Source of the DNA: Physcomitrium patens
Lineage: Eukaryota; Streptophyta; Bryopsida; Funariales; Funariaceae
Assembly (NCBI RefSeq): GCF_000002425.4
Contig: NC_037260.1
Coordinates: 10,651,414 to 10,715,413 of the forward strand
Reading direction: 5' to 3'
Length of the DNA stretch: 64,000 bases
Each line of letters begins with the position of its first letter. Position 1 is the stretch's first letter. The position numbers were made by a program, and so were the translations under genes. Positions 1-11,810 of this stretch are shown piece after piece. The notes beneath the pieces were generated by a model. That model saw only the letters and a program-made list of their open reading frames with translations, did not search any database and was not told the origin of the DNA.

Positions 1-59
1 TTATTTAAAGATAGGAACAACTCTTGACGATGTTTTAAATATTTTATTTGAACAAAGTT

Positions 60-576
60 ACAAAAGTTTCAAATATAATATATATATGATTAAATAAAAA
101 TATATAAAAGTAGATAAAAATAGATTAATTTCATAATACCTTCTAGAAGAGCTTCATAGATGCTACTTTGACTTTACATTTATTTGTAGTTGATTGATAG
201 GTTAAAAACTTGATCAACAAATAAACCACATATTTGTAGCTTGTAGAACAAGCTAACAATATGGCGCACATATAAAAAACTTACCTTGAAAGTTTAGATA
301 TGTGTCTTGTATAATCAACAAGTTTTTGGAGGTCTTATAAGACATCATCACATAGCTCTTAATTAAGAGTAGATATGGAGGCAAGATTGAAGCCTTCTTC
401 ACTCTTATCAATGCCTTTCTAGTCTTTAGTCTTGTTTCAAGACTTTCTAGTTTTTTTGTTTTTGAAAATATCCATTTTAATTTAATACTATATCATCTTT
501 AAGTGACTTTCTAATTCTTTTGAGTGACACAAGAGTGTATTGAGAATTTCTTTCTTTGAGATTCATGTCCTTAATA
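60..576 (+). repeat. Family B LTR fragment (solo LTR or 3' LTR)
   Basis: This stretch reads, in the opposite orientation, like the LTRs of the two family B elements at 32572-40719 and 50154-58872. Shared landmarks are a block around 155-260 (TTTGACTTTACAT, then TGATTGATAGGTTA) and the terminal motif TTCATGTCCTTAATA ending at 576. The first 30 or so bases of the LTR are missing or too diverged to align. The sequence after 576 does not match the internal region of family B, so this is either a solo LTR or the 3' LTR of an element lying off the left edge. No coding capacity is visible. Confidence 0.75.
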
Positions 577-711
577 GGTACTTTCTCAAATGTAAAAATT
601 CAAATTGGTGATGTTGCAATAGAATAAAAATATTTATACAAGATACAATATCTTATCTTCTTATTTTAAAAAAATTATATATTATAGCAACATGGATGAA
701 AATAAAGGTAC

Positions 712-1008
712 TGTCATGGACATAAAAATACAGACTCAAGATCTAATAAGAAATTCAAGAAGAACTGACAAGAACTAGATTAATCAAATAAATACAAAAA
801 TAACACCAAAGAGGTGAGCAAGAGCTCCAAGAGATGTGTTGTTGAGACTAAAGAACTCTTCAACCTTGATTCCAATATATACTCCTATTTAAGAAGCTTC
901 TCAAGCAACTTCTACCAACTAAGAAGCTTCTAGAAGGTTCCAGAGACTTGCTTCTAGAAGGTTCTAGAAACTTGTCTCTAGAAGGTTCTAAAGACTATGT
1001 CCCTAATA
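712..1008 (-). repeat. 3' LTR of chromovirus A1 (single-unit form)
   Basis: A 297-bp LTR bounded on the plus strand by TGTCATGGAC and CCCTAATA. A purine-rich tract (AAAGAGGAGGTGA in element orientation) directly adjoins it at about 1009-1021 and fits a polypurine tract. This LTR contains one copy of the roughly 100-bp heat-shock-element block, whereas the partner LTR of the same element contains two. Confidence 0.9.
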
Positions 1009-1058
1009 TCACCTCCTCTTTTAGCTTCGAGGTCTCTGAGAAGCAATGTTATTGTTAA

Positions 1059-1412
1059 TCAATACCAATGCAAGAAAATGAAGATGTGTCGCATAACGTC
1101 TGCTATGAACTCCAATTGTTGTTCATGGGGCAAGTGGTTCATCGGCCCTTGAAGCCAATGGTAGTGGCCTACTGCTTCAACTTTTGACCAAGTATGAACT
1201 TCCGTGTCCTCACTGTGAAATTGTCTTACAAATACGCCTTCTGATTGACCATCATAAGCAGGCTCAAACTCGAATACAATCACCAGTGATCGGTTACTCG
1301 GTATCCTCCGTCGTCGTCATGGTGTAGGCAGTTCTTCATCTCGGGGTCGCCTTCGTGAGCTAGTTGGTTAAGATAATCTGACTGGCATAGTATCTATTTC
1401 TTGGCTATCCAT
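1059..1412 (-). pseudogene. Extra ORF between pol and the 3' LTR of A1 (two stops)
   Basis: A 354-bp frame that aligns without gaps to the intact 117-codon ORF at 30046-30399 in A2. It starts MDSQEIDTMPVRLS at 1412 and ends FLHWY at 1062. Two stops interrupt the N-terminal third; at the matching codons A2 has CAA and CGA, so both stops are C-to-T changes. The C-terminal 74 codons remain open. The function is unknown and I recognise no domain. Confidence 0.75.
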
Positions 1413-1569
1413 ATCAGAAGACCAAACTATGGCTACTGAAAAAATTCTACTTTATCTTGGAGAAAATAACTACATCAACTGTGAATTTTGGTGGTGCTCT
1501 CTCCCTTTCTTATATTCTTGGGTGAGCAAGCTTAAGAAGGAAGCTATCGTCGAACTGACTTAGGTTTAT

Positions 1570-4500
1570 GAGGATGTTGTTGATGAAACTCCTGTACCTT
1601 TTGTGGCGCATTGATAAGATTTTCAGTTGGCTCCCACGTTTGCTCATTAATGTCGTAGCCACACTAATGAACAAGATACTCCAACTTGCCCCACCTTCAT
1701 CGTGAATCCAGTCTCTTTTCAACCTTGTATTCTTCATGGTTCTCGATGTCAATACTAGGTGGCGGATATTGCACTCTTCCAGGAAAAGACGACTCTCGAT
1801 AAGACTCCAACAGAGAAACATGAAAAACTAGATGTACCTTCATAGAAGCCAGTAATTCCAGACGGTACGCCATTGGATTGATTTGCTTGTGGATGATAAA
1901 TGGTCCCAATCTTCGATAGTCCAACTTATCACATAGTTGCTTGGTCTTGATATTCCGTCAAAGAAGCCATGCTTTATCTCCAATTTTGAAAGTAGGTGTT
2001 TGATTCCAAAATCTATCTACAGACGCCTTGTAGGATTCTTGAGCGGATTGTAATTGAAGCTTCAACATATTTTGAAGCTCTAATAGTTGTTTCGCAAATC
2101 CTTCAGCTCCTGGATTGTTATTTGTTGATGGACTCAATAAATCAAGCTTCAGATGATACCCATAGTTGGAATAGAATGGTGTGTATTGAGTCGACACATG
2201 GAGGATGTTCTTATATGCAAACTCGACTAGCGACAGATATGTGGTCCAATCGTCTTGCTGATAGTTGATGCTGCATCGTAAGTATTGTTCAAAGACTTGG
2301 TTTACGCGTTCTATTTGGCCGTTAGTTTGAGGATGAAAAGCCAAAGAAAGCTTGATATCCACCTTCAATATCTCAAAGAGAGATCTCCAAAACTTTGATA
2401 CGAACTGGGTTCCTTGATCTGATACGATATCATCTGGTAGTCCATGATATCGATACACATTATCGAGAAAGAGCCTTGCTATGACTTCATTGGACGATGT
2501 CTTCTTGCAAGGAACAAAGTGTGCCATCTTTGTAAGCCGATCTACCACGACAAAGATGCTATCAAATGAGTTCAATGATAGCAGGTCCGTGATGAAGTCT
2601 GTGGAAACTGAAGACCATAATCGACGTGGAATTAGCAATGGCTGTAGGAGTCTATAAGGGCGATGTCGAGGATTCTTGGATCTTGAACACATGTCACACG
2701 AGAGGACAAAATCTTTCACATCCTTCCACATTTAGGGCCACCAAAAATCTCGAGAAATAAGCTCTAAGGTCTTGTTGAATCCAAAATGTCCAGGAGCCGA
2801 AAAATTATAGTGAGATTGAAGAACTCGGAGTCGTGCTAGTCCTTTTGGGATATACAACCGCTCCTCAAAGTATAAAAGATCTCCCTCCACCTTGAACTTG
2901 TCGTCATTGGCATGCTCCTTAATATCAATGGCTACTGAATCTTCAATGGTCACGACACATACCTGATTCAGGAAGTCAGCATTAATTAGTACAATAGTAG
3001 CACAATAGTAGCACAAAGCTGAAATTGCTCTGGCTTCAAAAATGTCATATATTATTGATCAAACGCTGCTTCTCTAGCCTTTGGTATAAGATACGATCTC
3101 CTCGATAAGCCATCAGATAGTCCTTGCTGCTTTCTAGATCGATAAGTGATAACAAAATCGAACCTAGATAGCAACATACTCCACCGAGCTTGACGTCAAT
3201 TTAGAACTCGAGCCGACATGAAATATTCCAAATTCTTGTGATTTCTGTATACGGTCACTGGGTGTGTAGCTCTTTCAAGAAAGTGATGCCATTCTTGGAA
3301 AGAATCCACTATAGCAAGAAGTTCCTTATTATGGATCTCATAATTGATTTCAGCAGCAAAGAACTTTAGAGAATAGAATGCAACTAGATGGAGCTTCTTG
3401 TCTTCTCCCATTTGTGAAAGTACAGCTCCCAAAGTAAAATCCAAAGTATTAGTTTCCAAATAAAAGGCCTTTGTAAAGTCTAGATGTACCAAGATTGGAG
3501 CCATTGTAAATGCGGTCTTCAGGTCTTGAAATGCCTTCTTCGCTAGAGGTTTCCATTCCAGCTTATCGTTGCATGTCAACCGAGTGAGAAGAGCAACAAC
3601 TTGAGAGTAATTCTTGATGAAGATCCGATAGAAGTTGGTAAAACCAAGAAAGTATTGTACGTCTCTAACCGTCTTCGAAACCTCCCAAGACACGATTGCT
3701 TCCACCTTCTTGGATCCATCTTTAAGCCTTCCATAGTGACAACAAACCCTAGAAACTCCATCTCTATTTAGTGAAATAAACACTTCTCCAACTTGGCATA
3801 TAGTCCTCGCTCGTGTAGTTTCTTCAAGACCAAACGAACATGCTTTTCATGCTCTTCCTCGTTCTTAGAGAATATCAAAATAACATCCAAATAGATGACA
3901 ACAAAATCGTCAAGGTGCTCTCCGAAAATGTCATTCATCATATGTTGAAAGACCGCTGGAGCATTGGTAAGACCAAAGGGCATGACATTATACTCAAAAT
4001 GGCCATACCTTGTATGGAACGATGTCTTCCACTCATCTCCTTTCTTAATTCGTACGAGGTTGTAAGCTCCCCTTAGATCTATTTTTGTAAAGATCCTTGC
4101 ACGTCCAAGTTATTTTAAGAGACCAAAAATCAAGGGTAACGGATAACGATTCTTCTTTGTTACCTTGTTGAGGCCCCCATAATCCATGCACATCCGCAAT
4201 GAGCCATCTTTCTTCTTCACAAATAAGATGGGTTCTCCAGCTAACGATTTTGAATGACGGATGAAGTTCTTGGCTAGATTCTCGTCAATGTACTTCCGTA
4301 ATTCCGCCAACTCCATCTGCAATAGATTGTAGATTGGGCCGAAAGGTAGTTGTGCTCTTTCCTGCAAGTCTATGGCGTAATCATATGGTGGATGTTCCGG
4401 TAGCATGTCAGCATTATTCTTTTGAAACATGTCTTTAAAATCCTTATATTGCTCAGGTATACTTGTTGTCGAGATCTTCTCCCCGGTAGTTGGAGCCGCA

Positions 4501-5027
4501 TAAATGACAAACAGTGTGCCTTCCTTGAACGATCTTATAAACGCTCTTGCTCTAATAAATAAAGATTTCTCTATTTGGGGTTTTCTACTAGGCTTGCTCT
4601 TGGGTGGTTTTGTGGGAAAGGTCATCTTCCGCAACCTCCAATCTATGGATGGGTTATGCTTTTTCAACCAGGAAAGACCAAGAATAACAGGATCTGATGG
4701 GGTTCTAATAATATTGAAAATAATATGACTACTATGGCCCTTAAACGTCACTTCTATAGGTTCTGATTCATGGATGATACTACCAGACAATAAAGGTTGC
4801 CCATCTATGACTTCAACATGAATAGGTTTGGATTTTTGTACTAAAGGGATCTTATGACGCTTCACAAATTCTTCGTTTAAAAAACAAGCAGATGCTCTTG
4901 AATCTAATAATGCTAAGGTTCTGAGTTTCTGAGGGCCAATAAGCAAAGGGATTGTAAAGCAAAGGGCAAGTTGAGCGGAAAGAAAGGAACTTGGTTGTTG
5001 TTGCGATATTTCACTGTCCAGCCGCAC
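1570..5027 (-). pseudogene. pol of chromovirus A1: protease, RT, RNase H, integrase, chromodomain (broken)
   Basis: Reading right to left: aspartic protease with DSRA at 4893-4904, where the family has DSGA; reverse transcriptase with a [10 protein letters not shown] block near 4190-4215 and the catalytic box reading YLDV at 3882-3893 instead of YLDD; RNase H with DFTLGAVLSQMGEDKK near 3400-3460; integrase with zinc-finger CDMCSRSKNPRHRPY, then TDFITDLL, SDQGTQF and HPQTNGQIER (1958-2731); and a chromodomain starting EYKVEKRLDSR near 1695. Stops and small disruptions split it into pieces. Loss of the second RT aspartate and the altered protease motif would abolish activity even without the stops. 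Confidence 0.9.
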
Positions 5028-5099
5028 GGTTTGTATTGTGGCTGGGCAACCTCGTTTTTCTGATCAAACGCACCCTTAGTCTTGACAATACATCGGTTT

Positions 5100-6058
5100 T
5101 ACTTCTTGGGATAGTTTCCAACTTTGTGGCCTTCTTCACCGCAATACAAGCATAGACCTTCCTCCATACATCACTTTTTTTCTTCTAGAGTAAGGGATTT
5201 GACACATACCGCATCAATTTACATGTCTTCTACCTCTGAATGTGATTTCACGCTGCTTGTCGACATAGTTGGGGCGTAGCAAACCGTATGTTGTCTTGAA
5301 CGTTGGTCTTGGCGACGTTGGAATAGGCGATTATCACACTTCACAGCTTGGCTAATAGCTTCGTTAAGCGTTAACGGATCAGGAAGAATTAACAGCAAAT
5401 CTTTCACATCGTCCCTTAAACCCCAATAGAATTGACTCATTAACGCTTCTTTGTCCCAATTGATGTCGCATGCTAATTGCTTGAAGTTCAATGCATAGAC
5501 TAATGTAGAGCGCATCCCTTGTCGTAGTGATCAGATCTTTATTGTAGCCCATCGAACCTTGTCGTGTTTACCAAATGCTTCCGCAAACGCCTCCAAAAAG
5601 GTTTCAAAGTTGTTTAATAGGGACGATCGTTTCTCAAACAAAGGAGCAAACCATGATAGAGCTTGCCCTATAAGTGAGGTTCCAACAAGCCCAACACGTG
5701 ACTCCTCTGTTGGATAGCGTTTGGACTGTAAAACTGTTATCAACCTGATTTGATTGACGAATCTTCGAAACTTGGAACACGTACCATCGAACTTGTCCGG
5801 AAGGCTAACTCGGGGCTCCTTATGTTGTAGAACTAGCGGTGCTTGTTGAACCTGAGGCAAAGTTGCTTCTCCAAGTTTAGAAGTTTGAGGCTAGTGCAAC
5901 CTAGATTGTGCCATCCCAGATGCTCCATCATTATGAAGCCTTGCCACGACTCCTTCAATCTCTGCAGTTTTTTGTGATAACGTAGCGAGGGCATTCATGA
6001 TAGCATCTAACTTGGACTCCAAACTTTTCGTCATACTAATGTCTTGGCCTCCGACCAT
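5100..6058 (-). pseudogene. gag of chromovirus A1 (broken)
   Basis: Minus-strand gag starting at the ATG at 6058 (MVGGQDISM). It contains a retrotransposon capsid-like region around 5219-5860, with the order FDGT, then SWFAPLFE, then RWATIKI, then CDINWDKEALMSQFYWGL. A zinc knuckle lies at about 5105-5165, where CLYCGEEGHKVGNY shows the CX2CX4HX4C pattern with the last Cys changed to Tyr. Stops interrupt it near 5893, 5530 and 5217. The protein would coat the element RNA in particles. The copy is inactive, and A2 provides the intact zinc-knuckle motif for comparison. Confidence 0.85.
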
Positions 6059-6302
6059 TCTAAGAGAAGGACAGAAATGACTCTATAAGAAGACAATATT
6101 GGTTTAGAGGAGGGTACTCCGCAACCTCTAAAATGCCTTAAGAGCTTCAAGAAAATGGATAATCCACTCTCTCCAAAAAGAATAAGACTCCAATATTATA
6201 ACAAAAGAAGTATCAGTTTAGAAGAGGGTAATCCGCAACCTCTAAAATGCTAGTGCACTTCCAAATAGAGGGTTAATCTCCACTTTAACGAGGAAGAAAC
6301 TA

Positions 6303-6314
6303 GCTCTGATATCT
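6303..6314 (-). other. Primer-binding site of A1 (initiator Met-tRNA type)
   Basis: In element orientation the 12 bases read AGATATCAGAGC. They match the plant initiator Met-tRNA primer site TGGTATCAGAGC at 10 of 12 positions and start 24 bases inside the 5' LTR. The same site and spacing occur in A2. Confidence 0.75.
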
Positions 6315-6338
6315 GAGGTGAGTGAAGTCTCGATAAAC

Positions 6339-6736
6339 TGTCATGGATACAGAAATATAGACTCAAGATCTAATAAGAAGTTCAAGAAGAATTGGCAAGA
6401 ACTAGATTAATCAGATGAATACAAGAACAACACCAGAGAGGTGAGCTAGAGCTCCAAGAGATGTGTTGTTGAGACTGAAGAACTCTTCAACCTCGATTCC
6501 AATATATACTCCTATTTAGGAAGCTTCTCAAGCAACTTCTATCAACTAAGAAGCTTCTAGAAGGTTCCAGAGACTTGCTTCTAGAAGGTTCTAGAAACTT
6601 GTCTCTAGAAGGTTCTAAGGACTATGTCCCTGACATCTTCTACCAACTAAGAAGCTTTTAGAAGGTTCCAGAGACTTGCTTCTAGAAGGTTCTAGAAACT
6701 TGTCTCTAGAAGGATCTAAGGACTATGTCCCTAACA
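6339..6736 (-). repeat. 5' LTR of chromovirus A1 (with internal tandem duplication)
   Basis: A 398-bp LTR, about 100 bp longer than its partner because the U3 block holding the TTCTAGAA motifs is tandemly duplicated (about 6537-6637 and 6638-6736). The duplicated block itself ends in GTCCCTGACA, a variant of the LTR terminus. The TATA-like motif and the transcribed leader lie at about 6480-6530 on the minus strand. Confidence 0.88.
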
Positions 6737-6741
6737 TGTAC

Positions 6742-7100
6742 TTCATGATGATTAAGCTTATATTTAAATTTATAGTAATGATAGAAGAATGACAATAAAA
6801 TTTCTAATAGTACCCCTAAATCATAAACAAAATCAAGATAAGTTGAGGGAAGATCTATTGCAAAAAATTATTGTAAAATTCAAGAATTTTGGAGAAATAC
6901 CATTATATAGTAGGATTATAGAGGTACAAAATGGGAGGTACTCTTACAAGATTTAGATGCCTTTGATACAAGATTTATTGGAGTTTTTGAGGATGGATTT
7001 GATGCAAAAAATAAAAAGATGGTAAGATATCAATTATGACGTATGATTCATTTAGTACATATTGGAGGATGCATAGATTTAAAGAGAGTGGATGTCATAT
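6742..7100. other. AT-rich spacer, nothing recognised
   Basis: No ORF, repeat or RNA gene could be supported here. It is the DNA between the target duplication of chromovirus A1 and the repeat starting at 7101. Confidence 0.5.
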
Positions 7101-8244
7101 TGTAACAAAACTACATGATAAAAATATAATCAAAAATATATTTCTAATTAATATCTAATCAACTTGATTCAATAATAATTCAATATATTTAAATATGGCT
7201 TTTATAAAAGACTTTTAATTTATTTTCTTATCTTAATATCTAGTAGATTAAAGGTTGATTAGTAATTTTACCTTCTAGGCTATAGAAATTCTTTTATTAC
7301 CTTAATAAGGCCATGAATTGATAAAAATAAGATAGAAGAGGTAAATAATTAATATGGTTGATACTGAAATTAAATTGAAGGTAGGGCCAAGCTAAAAAAA
7401 ATCCCTAGAATAAGTTGAATTGATACTTAGAGGCCAATCATTTATGAAACATGGTTGAAATCAGATCTCTAGCTACTAAAATAGCCACCTAGGATAAAAT
7501 ATAGAAGAATTTGGAGATTGGAAACTAGAATGGAAGAATTAAATTTAGCTTATTTTAAAGACATAAGGCTTGTTTTCATAGGATTTGAGATGACTTTGTA
7601 ATTTTTGTTCAAAGTCAAGGTTTGTATTGATAACTTTGGATTTATGCAATACAATTAAAGCTATTATTCTTGGTTAGTTTGTGTAATTGGTATCATATCT
7701 ATAGTTCAAAATTTGATAGTACTTGGTTGATTGAATGTGCTAAGTGTGTGTACAATTTTGTATTAATCTAATAGTGCAATTGAGAGATATCTAGTTTTTG
7801 GTACAAGGAGGTATCAAAAGTTGACAATTTAGGATTGAATAGGATTTCTATGATACTTAAAGTTCTACAAGTTGGAAAAAGGTGTAATTTTGCATATTAT
7901 TAGAAGACTTAAAGATAAAGCTACACACCAATTTTGAACTATAGTTAATAGTTGAAGAAAAAAAAATTGCTACTAGAATATTTACATCAAATTTTTAATT
8001 AGTAGCTATTAGTAATTGAAATTACTTAATTATAAAAGTAATAAGGTAATTGAAGTTTGTGTATGGTTGAGGTTATTAAAAATAAAAATTTATCACTTTT
8101 TATTGGCTTTAAGAACTTTTGAGTTGAAATTCGAATTGTATTTTTTTTATATGGATGAAGCCTATTAAGGTTGTTAGAATATTTGTAAAACACAACTTCG
8201 CCTTCCACAACCAAATGCCTAGTGCATTTTCAAATAAGAAAACA
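7101..8244 (+). repeat. TG...CA non-coding repeat, copy 1 (solo-LTR-like)
   Basis: Begins TGTAACAAAACTA and ends AAATAAGAAAACA. The start, a middle block (TAAGGCCATGAATTGAT near 7308) and the last 50 bp (CCACAACCAAATGCCTAGTG near 8205) match the better-defined copy at 33539-35225. A third copy lies inverted at about 30860-32375. No coding capacity was found. Flanks CATAT and TATAA do not form a convincing target duplication. Interior similarity is weak, so this copy is either old or partly deleted. Confidence 0.55.
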
Positions 8245-8899
8245 TATAATATGATATTGAATTCATAGAATTTACATGAATTGAATTTTAAAATAGATTA
8301 GAGATTAGACAATTATATAGCATTCTCTAGTTTATGTATAAAAAAATATTGCCATATTTGTATATTTGCAACCTTTTTGTATTAAGATCTACTACTTATT
8401 AGTTTTTTGCCAACAATTATTTATAAGCAATCCAAAAAAAATCTTCTCTTATTGATCAAATAACATAAGTTGATAGATGTAAATTTTTTCAAATCCTAAA
8501 ATGCCTACTTTATGGAAGCTCTCAAGGAAATTAAATAATATAATAATATAAAGACTTTAGTTTATAAATTCCAACATTAGAATATATTTGAGGCATAATT
8601 TGCATTGATTTTTGAGGTTGAATTAGCCTTATAGATGAATTAGAACGACTAAGATGCATAAGATAAATTCAATCTAGTTCAAATCACCTTCCACTCTAAT
8701 TGATAAAGAAAACTTCATGCTAAGCACAATCGCCACATATTTGAGTGGATTTAAATTAGTGACAGATGCAACCACAAGTTTTTTGAGTTTCACAATAATT
8801 TTAAAAAACCAACAACTACTTATAAACTTATCAAGGATAAAATGACATTCATAGAATATATTGTTATATAACAATATGTAGATTCCTACTATATTCAAC
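8245..8899. other. AT-rich spacer, nothing recognised
   Basis: Short AT-rich frames only. It may include the 5' part of the LINE that follows, but I could not identify an endonuclease domain. Confidence 0.4.
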
Positions 8900-11810
8900 T
8901 ACATACATAGAATGACAGAGTCAAGGCTAATAACCAAGTTTGGCAACTATTTTTTTCAAGTGTATTAACAAGTGTTACAAGGAAATATGGACTAACACTT
9001 ACTAAGTCCTCTACATATTAAGAAATCACTTAAGTAATTAAATAACTTCTTAATAATAAAGCACCTAATATTGATGGAATTCTATTGAAATGTTTTAGAC
9101 TTTCTTGGATAAAATTGGCATAGATTTCTTGAACTTGGTCAAAGAGGTTTTTGTAATCAAATCCCTATATTGTACTTTTAATTTTAATAAGATTAGTCTT
9201 CTTCTAAATAAAAGAGAACTTATATATTTTACTAACTTCCACTCAATCTCCATCTTGAGAGTAATATATAAGATAATTGCTAAGATTGTAGCTAACAAGA
9301 TGATACCATACTTATCTAAATAGATTTGGAGCTCTTAGGCGGCCTTTTTCTCTAAAAGATACATCTTTAATAACATCTTCATAGCACAATCAGCCATGGA
9401 TTAAATAAGAAAAAGAAATCAACCACTAATAAATTTTTTACTCAATTTTGAAAAGGCATATGATCAAATTAGATATACTTTTATTCAACAAACTATATTG
9501 TACATAGAATTTTTTCAAGATTGGGTGGATCTAATAATATTTTTTTACAAAGAAGCTATTATATAGATGATACTTAATGACATCCTAAGGAAGCAATTCT
9601 TTCTACAAAGGTTGGTATATTAAGGTGTCTATTGTCATTATATCTCTACTTCCTCATAGATAACATTTTGGATCATATATTGGACAATCCAACTAGATCT
9701 TTGATTGGTCTCACCTTCCTCAATGATTATATAACAAACAATTAAGTGTATGTAGACAATTCAATATTATACATCCAAAGAAATAAAAACAAATTAGATA
9801 TGCAATGAGCATATTTACCATATATTATAATGGAAACAAAGCTCAAATCAATTGAGATAAATGTATTAATATTTAAGCTTTTCATCATCCTTATATTTGA
9901 TAATGGACTCGACATTCAAGTCTAAATTAATTAATTTATAATACAATGATTAGATATCTAGAATTTTCAATTGGTTTTATGGCACTTGGAGAAAAAACTA
10001 TCAAAAAGATTATCCAATGTCTAATAAACCGCTTTAATATCTAAGGCTTATATAAATTATTTCTTTTGAAAAGAATAATAATAATAAAAAATCATGCCAC
10101 ACTAGCTAGTATTTGGTTTCTTTGCTCCTATTTAGCAATTACAAATTCAATCTTTTAAAACACACAAGTACTTATCTGCAATTATATTTGGAGAGCTACA
10201 AACAATAATACAACAAAGGCAAAATTAAATTGGTGAATATTGATTTAAGCATTAGATTCTAGGAAGCAAAAATTCTAAATCCTTAATTTAAAATACATGA
10301 ATTTTTGATAAAATTGGTAGTCAAGAGCTTCAAGCCCAAGTATGAGTTGTGGATAATATTTGCTTGCTATTATTTACATTGCATTAAACCTACTAGTATA
10401 AAAAAATGGCTTTGCTATTTAGATTGGATCTTAATAAGATATACCTCTCCTCTTCTTCTCTTTTCTCTCTATATACCTCTCTCTCTTTCACTCTATAGAA
10501 ATCTACCTTCTAAGCCTAGACAATGATAAACACAAGTTTATAAAAATCCTATCCAAAATATACTACAAAAATTCTTAGACAACCATTCTTTAATAAATAT
10601 TTCATCCAATAATTCTCTAAGATACTTTTTGAAATTAAATGAGTGTCTACATTCTTTTTGTGGATAAATAATAAGGATTTTAGATCAAGGTCTTCTTTCA
10701 TCAATATACTAAGCATTGATACTTTGCATCTTTTATCAAAAAAATTACTAGATTGTAAATTATTTATTCACAATAGGTAGCATTATTCTGCATTATCCTC
10801 TAAAAATCCCCTCAACTAATATTTCTTTAGGTAGGCAATTAAGTCTCCTTCACAACCAAAAACATCTAGACAATCTATTACTTATAGTCTTGATGTATCT
10901 GTGGCTTGCTAGATAGAATATATTAAATAAATCCCTTTGAAGAACTCACACCTTGTGGTATCAACATCCAACATCTCTTCTTTGTTACTCCTCACTATGT
11001 TCGTATCATATTTACAATAAATATAAAATGTGAGGTGATTAAATAGAATCTCAAAATCTATCTTAAAATTGAATATGTTTGGCTATTTGATGGTAGCACT
11101 ATTAATTGCTTGGAATAGAATTCTAAAGACTAGGAATAAAAGAAATTGAATAGCCTACAAAACTATAATTTAGACCAATATACTACAAAATGTGGCTATT
11201 GGATCAATCTCCTCAAAACAACCAATGTAATAAAATGCTTCTTCAATACGTAGCAACAATGGTATACAAACTAACAATATAGACTCTTCATCCAATGGAT
11301 TTGGTACGTTTACCTCCATCTACAAGATTGCAGCCATGCAATGACTTCATCTTGTATGGAACCTTCCAATAGGAAAATAGAAAGTCAATGCTACTTGGAC
11401 TGGTGGTTGTAGATTATGTCACATTGATACAATTGAAATTTTTAAATATGCCTTCTATATTTGCCTATGTATATCTCTAATATAGAGCTGCTTAAATGTT
11501 CTTCACTCTCACTATAACCTGATAAATAATATGGCACTTCTTATAACATTTAAGTTGGAGTCCTGCTTAGTCCAAGAAATATTAGAATATCCAAAATAAT
11601 CCCTTGGGACTTGGAAACTTAGATTTGGATTAATAATAATATCTTATGAGATCTTTTCCAAGTTAGCTCTTAGTAGAATATTTGAATACAAAAATGCAAA
11701 GAGGAGATTATTTGCCATTGATGTACTTTTTGATGAAGTGGATCAAGAAATTAGAAGCAATTCTTCTATTTTAATACTGTAGCAAGTAAGTATAATGAGT
11801 GAGTCTCTAA
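8900..11810 (+). pseudogene. LINE (non-LTR retrotransposon) ORF2 remnant
   Basis: Conceptual translation shows the order of a plant L1-type ORF2, with many stops and frameshifts. At about 9165-9320 there is an RT block ending VIYKIIAKIVANKMIPYL. At about 9440-9490 the motif FEKAYDQIRYTFIQQT corresponds to the RT box with the first catalytic aspartate. At about 10090-10330 the segments HATLASIW and LIKLVVKSFKPK match the region after the RT. At about 11330-11500 a zinc-finger-like C-terminal region shows LHLVWNLPIGK, then CRLCHIDTIE, then FKYAFYICL. No LTRs flank it and no poly(A) tail or target duplication could be assigned. It is long dead. Confidence 0.75.

Larger units (their letters stand above)
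712..6736 (-). mobile_element. Full-length Ty3/gypsy chromovirus, family A, copy A1 (inactivated)
   Basis: A minus-strand LTR retrotransposon with, in element order, a 5' LTR (6339-6736), a primer-binding site (6303-6314), gag (from an ATG at 6058), zinc knuckle, protease, reverse transcriptase, RNase H, integrase, chromodomain, a small extra ORF, a polypurine tract and a 3' LTR (712-1008). The LTRs begin TGTTAGGGAC and end ATGACA in element orientation. Flanks are GGTAC (707-711) and TGTAC (6737-6741), a 5-bp target duplication with one mismatch. The order RT, RNase H, integrase, chromodomain defines a Ty3/gypsy chromovirus. Many in-frame stops, for instance after the chromodomain residues LDSR, make it non-autonomous. 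A2 at 24707-30836 is a close relative in the opposite orientation. Confidence 0.95.

Noticed and set aside
1996..2268. 90-codon plus-strand frame, repeated at 29190-29462 minus
   Set aside because: It is the antisense of the integrase region in both family A copies, so its recurrence reflects the shared element and not a separate gene.
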